From Plantago major (taxonomy: Eukaryota; Streptophyta; Magnoliopsida; Lamiales; Plantaginaceae), in the NCBI GenBank assembly GCA_026545765.1, contig JAIFAC010000149.1:62001-126000 (forward strand): 64,000 bases of DNA, in the 5' to 3' direction. Shown one piece after another: positions 60,294-64,000 of the stretch. Each line of letters begins with the position of its first letter. The stretch's first letter is position 1. The position numbers and the translations under genes are program-made. The notes under the pieces are model-generated. The model saw only the letters and a program-made list of their open reading frames with translations, did not search any database and was not told where the DNA came from.

Positions 60294-60945
60294 TCTTATG
60301 TAAATTTGTATAAACATTCTATTATAACCTGATTTGAGTTCAAACAGCATAATTTTCCGTTTAGTGCCATCAAATTGCTTTTACTCTGGCTAAACCACTA
60401 ATTAAATGGTCGAGAGACTTTTGAGTCACTATTCTTGAACAGCTTAGAGCTAGCCGGATTTTCTTTTCGCATTTAATGACATTTAAATTTAATTATTCTA
60501 CGTAGTTAAGGGTTTTCATTTCAACGTAGTCACAGACTTGCTCACCAAATATTAACCAATGAATAACCGACATTGATATATAGTTTCTAACACCCTTCGT
60601 GAGAATTTTAAGTTAGAATGCGACATTTTTAAGTTTGAATGTAATATTATTGAAATACACCTAACAACAATTGTAATATCAAGGTTTGAAATTGAAATTA
60701 AGGGCACATTTGTAAATAAAAAGAAATAAAATTGACATGACATGATCTAAAGTTAAGAGGGATCTGAATAATATATGCCATGCTATATCCCGTTTTGGTT
60801 AGACAAAATAAATTGGTCCCCATTTTAAAAACAAGACCTGCAGCTTAGCTAGCTCCACATTAATGACCACTTCAACTACTAATCCTAACCATTTTAATTT
60901 TGGACATTTCATCTCATGATTGGTTCAAATTAAAATTCTATGCTA
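60294..60945. other. Intergenic DNA, no gene seen
   Basis: This lies between the tRNA gene and the Mutator-like element. I see no coding sequence or repeat. Confidence 0.4.
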
Positions 60946-61342
60946 TAATAACATGGTAAAATGCAAGAATGTTACCTATGTTCTCCAAACTATATACGGA
61001 TGTACCCATGTTCCTTAAATTGCATTGATGTACCCTATGTTCTTTAAAATTATGCACACTTACTCCTCTGTTTATTGACACTAACTTTGAGAAACGGGAA
61101 AGGAAAAGTCCAATATATCCTTCATATAATATCCAACCCTTGACCAAATTTCCCCAAATTAATTCTTCTAAACCCTTGAAAAACATTCAACCCTCACAAC
61201 CCCTTAATCCGCCCGCTAATCCGGTGCCTCACGAACCACCACCGCAATCGGATACGCACTCCCACCGCCTCCGCCCGCGTGCTCCTACCACAGTTACCAA
61301 TTCTTCCCGACTCCATGGCTAGTGTAAGCTATTTTGAGAGCT

Positions 61343-62236
61343 CACTACAAGAATACCGTCAAATGACAATGGATTTTAGCGACGGATTAGAGACGGATTG
61401 AGCAAATTTCTCAATCCGTCTCTAATTCGTCGCTAATTAGAGACGGGTTAACTATCTGTCTCTAATTAGGTTGACCAAATAATAATTAAAAAAGGATATA
61501 GTGACGGATAGGTGTATCCGTCGCTAATGTTAGCAGTAACCCTAATATATTAACCCCTTCCTCTTCCTCTCATCACTCACAATTCCATCTCTCCTTCCTC
61601 CCACCACCACCACCACCACCACCTCCGCACCACCACTGCCACCACCACCTCCGCACCTTCCACCCTTCACCACCACCAGATCTGAACCACCACCATACGT
61701 CCTTCCACCATTTAATATCGTCCGATTCGTCAAGATCTCGTTCGATTTGTCAAGATCTCGTCCGATTCGTCAAAATCTCGTCAAGATCCACCAAGATCCG
61801 TTGAAATTTGTGAAGATCGATCTTCTTTGTATTATTGAATATAGGATATTGAATATTGTATATACAATATTGTATATTGTCGATTTATTTATAATAAACA
61901 TAGATAAAATTGCTCGTCTCGTCTCCAAATAATATATAGGTAAATACAATAAACCTAGATAAAACTGGATATTTATCCGTCTCGTCTCCAAATCTGTAGA
62001 TTTATAGATTTTAAAAAAAAAAAACCTTATCCGTCGCTAATTAGCGACGGATACTTATCCGTCACAAAAAGGGCAATGACGGTCAACCATTTTATCCGTC
62101 GCTAATTAGAGACGGATAGTTAATCCGTCTCTATGGAGCTTGTGACGAGCAAAAAAGGCGACGGGCTTATTATCTTTCGCTAAGGATTTAGCGACGGATC
62201 GCTCGCTGTTTTCGCTAAACAGTTTTTTTTGTAGTG
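61343..62236. mobile_element. Non-autonomous CACTA element with perfect duplication
   Basis: It runs from CACTACAAGAATACC to GTTTTTTTTGTAGTG, flanked by GCT on both sides (61340-61342 and 62237-62239). Subterminal repeats of GACGGAT / ATCCGTC (TCCGTCGCTAATTAGCGACG near 62030-62050 is itself palindromic) are numerous at both ends. The 894-bp body has no transposase. It is nested in the Mutator-like element, so it is the younger insertion. Confidence 0.95.
61598..61790. repeat. (CCA)n tract and 20-bp minisatellite inside the CACTA
   Basis: A CCACCA-rich stretch to about 61695 is followed by about 3.5 units of a 20-bp repeat on TCGTCCGATTCGTCAAGATC (61718-61790). The CCTTCCTC/CCACC character contrasts with the AT-rich surroundings. 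It may be a captured 5' leader or coding fragment, unidentified. Confidence 0.8.
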
Positions 62237-62819
62237 GCTGAACAAGATCAAGAAGGAGTAGAAAAGAAGAGACAAAAACTTAAAGGAAAAAACAATGAAA
62301 GAACAGAACATGGTGATCATGAAGATCAGGTTCCCGAAATTGAAGAATATGGTAATGAATAATCATGCCCATCAACTCAAACTCACTTATCTATTTTATG
62401 ATAAAACTTGAATAAAATGGATTAGTTATCTAGCTCACAAATTTAGCTATTTTAGGAGAACTCACGAATGAGCAATATGACAATTAATCATACCGTAAAG
62501 GAAGAAAGAAAAAGAAGAAGACGAAATGAACTCACGATTAATAGAAAGACTAAATAACGTAGAAATGATTGAATAAAAAGTTTTATTTAATTATTCAGGG
62601 GTATATTAGCCAATTCAGACAAAAATGACTTATAAATTATACACCAGCCGCACATTGCATGAGTGAGAAGCACGCTCCATTAAAATTCACGGTTTGACAC
62701 GAGCGTGTATAGTTTGAAGGAACATGGGGTACATCCGTGCAATTTAAAGAACATAGGGTACATTCTTGCATAATTTGAAGAACATAGGGTACTTTCCTGC
62801 ATATTACCCTAATAACATG

Positions 62820-64000
62820 GAAATTTTAATTTATATATAAAATAGGCTGGTGGTAATGTCATAATAGGCAATTCACATTAACAAAAAATTCTTACATATG
62901 AAAAATAATAAAAATTACTCTGACATTAAGATTGTTGCTCCGGCATTGTCACCCGCCTACAAAATATATTAATCTAGACCTTTTGACATAATTTTTTATG
63001 AGCAAATTAAATTAACTAAAAAAATAAATGCAAATAGTGTTGGTAGAAGGGGTTTTTTTTTTTTTAGAAAAAAAAGGCGCTGTTAAATATAGTACTACAT
63101 TTTTAATTTTCATGGGTCATGAAACGCTATTTGATCATTTTTGGATGGAAAAGGTTAGGGCAGAGCACCAAGCGAAAATGGACATGGGAATGTATAGCCC
63201 CAAGTTGAAATGTGGCAGGGGAACACATGATATGTCCAATTTTATACACAACCTTAAAATTTCGGACATTGCTTTATGGTCATTTACAATCCAAACCCCC
63301 TCAACTTGAGGAACATTTATCTCCAGTCATGTTATAAGAAATCGTGTTCGATAAGCGTGGTAGAGTGATATAAAGAAGTGGAGATTTCAAGCAGAAAGTG
63401 TAGGATCAAACTTTGTCGAAGTTAGACGTGACAATTAGATCCAAATGAAACATATAGGTAATATCCAAGGAGACACGTTGTTATTTAGCCGGTGTATGAA
63501 TAAATCATAGCAGCTTGTTGCAATTTGTTATGTAATATTGAGAGCATGGCAATATGTTGTGTGCATCTCCATGCAACCCATCTAGACGCATAAAATAACC
63601 TCGAATAATGATTCAAATGTTCGTAAGTTATTATAACATCAGAAGAATATATCACGATGGTTCTATATTTGATAAATTAATCAATTCGAAACTTTTAACA
63701 TTCATAGAGATTAAATCGAGAATTATAATTGTGGCAACTAAAGTTGCTCAAATGATAATTTTACTGATCTAATGAAAGCGGGTGTAATTCTCTAGTTTAA
63801 TCCTCTGATTCTAGTCTTCTAAAGCGGCGAACTTAGATTTTCAAATTCTTCGTTTAGGATTTATGACTTCAAAGTCGGGCAAACGTCGATGCGAGGGCTT
63901 TTTGGCTTGATCTCAGATCGAATTGTGAACTTGAGAGTGTTTGAGGCGAGCGATGACGAACTTCTTGGGGATTTGATGAACTCCACGAAGAACACTTCTA
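62820..64000. other. Intergenic DNA to the window end, no gene seen
   Basis: No gene is recognised. A short open frame at 63028-63309 has no family wording and starts within a T/A homopolymer region. The last 170 bases are less AT-rich (gcggcgaac, gcgagcgatgacgaac) and could belong to a gene or element that continues beyond the window. Confidence 0.35.

Larger units (their letters stand above)
60955..62809. mobile_element. Mutator-like element (non-autonomous), split by CACTA
   Basis: An exact 9-bp duplication TAATAACAT flanks it (60946-60954 and 62810-62818). The inverted termini begin GGTAAAATGCAAGAATG on the left and GGGTAATATGCAGGAAAG on the right (complement). The terminal repeats extend about 110 bp and are internally tandem (three units of about 35-38 bp on ATGTTCTTTAAATT / GGGTACAT themes). 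No MULE transposase is visible. The core left of the CACTA insertion is Pro-rich in one frame, and the part to its right has a short open frame (62237-62362) rich in Glu/Lys. This may be a captured gene fragment, which I cannot identify. Confidence 0.88.

Noticed and set aside
61140-61322. 60-residue Pro-rich frame as a host gene
   Set aside because: It lies inside the Mutator-like element next to the CACTA insertion and has no recognisable domain. At most it is a captured fragment.
63028-63309. 93-residue open frame as a gene
   Set aside because: No family similarity seen, it starts in homopolymer-rich sequence, and no supporting promoter or splice evidence.

Overview
The window is nuclear DNA of a flowering plant, most likely a eudicot. 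The evidence is an intron-containing BEE/CIB-type bHLH gene, a mini zinc finger (MIF) gene, a plant nuclear tRNA-Asn gene, and a dense mix of plant transposon families. Only those three genes look intact. Nearly everything else is mobile DNA or its debris.

Layout. 1-4452: a foldback MITE, then a six-exon bHLH gene on the minus strand (1911-3841) whose start-codon and promoter segment is tandemly duplicated (about 400 bp). 4453-33071: a 28.6-kb Ty1/copia complex inserted in the second promoter copy and flanked by the 5-bp duplication ATAAA. It holds a minus-strand element M (3' LTR 4453-6076, extra ORF, pol, 5'-truncated gag) and a plus-strand element P (5' LTR 17937-19559, PBS, gag, pol, extra ORF cut at 31304). 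It closes with a chimeric LTR (31305-33071). Both copies carry a long extra ORF after pol, with its own TATA-like sequence and short phase-0 introns.

33077-46335: a CACTA element, Helitron pieces including helicase remains, satellite-like arrays in opposite orientations, Stowaway MITEs, SINEs and a long AT microsatellite. 47504-53272: a non-coding LTR element (LARD-like) with a decayed hAT element in its 5' LTR. 53273-60300: mostly unique AT-rich DNA with the MIF gene (56903-57187), a hAT MITE with a perfect 8-bp duplication and tRNA-Asn. 60955-62809: a Mutator-like element with a perfect 9-bp duplication, itself split by a CACTA element with a perfect 3-bp duplication.

How the parts relate. 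The bHLH and MIF genes are likely regulators of growth (brassinosteroid-responsive and ZF-HD-antagonising families respectively) and are not functionally linked by position. The retroelement complex lies about 610 bp upstream of the bHLH start codon and separates the gene from its former distal promoter. Element coding regions are all interrupted by stops or frameshifts, so the complex looks non-autonomous now. Comparing the two copies still shows what the family encodes. The most unusual content is that family: a Sirevirus-like element with a spliced extra gene built from repeated exon-intron units, serial covarying hairpins in the LTR, and a motif close to AGATATCT repeated throughout LTRs, exons and introns.
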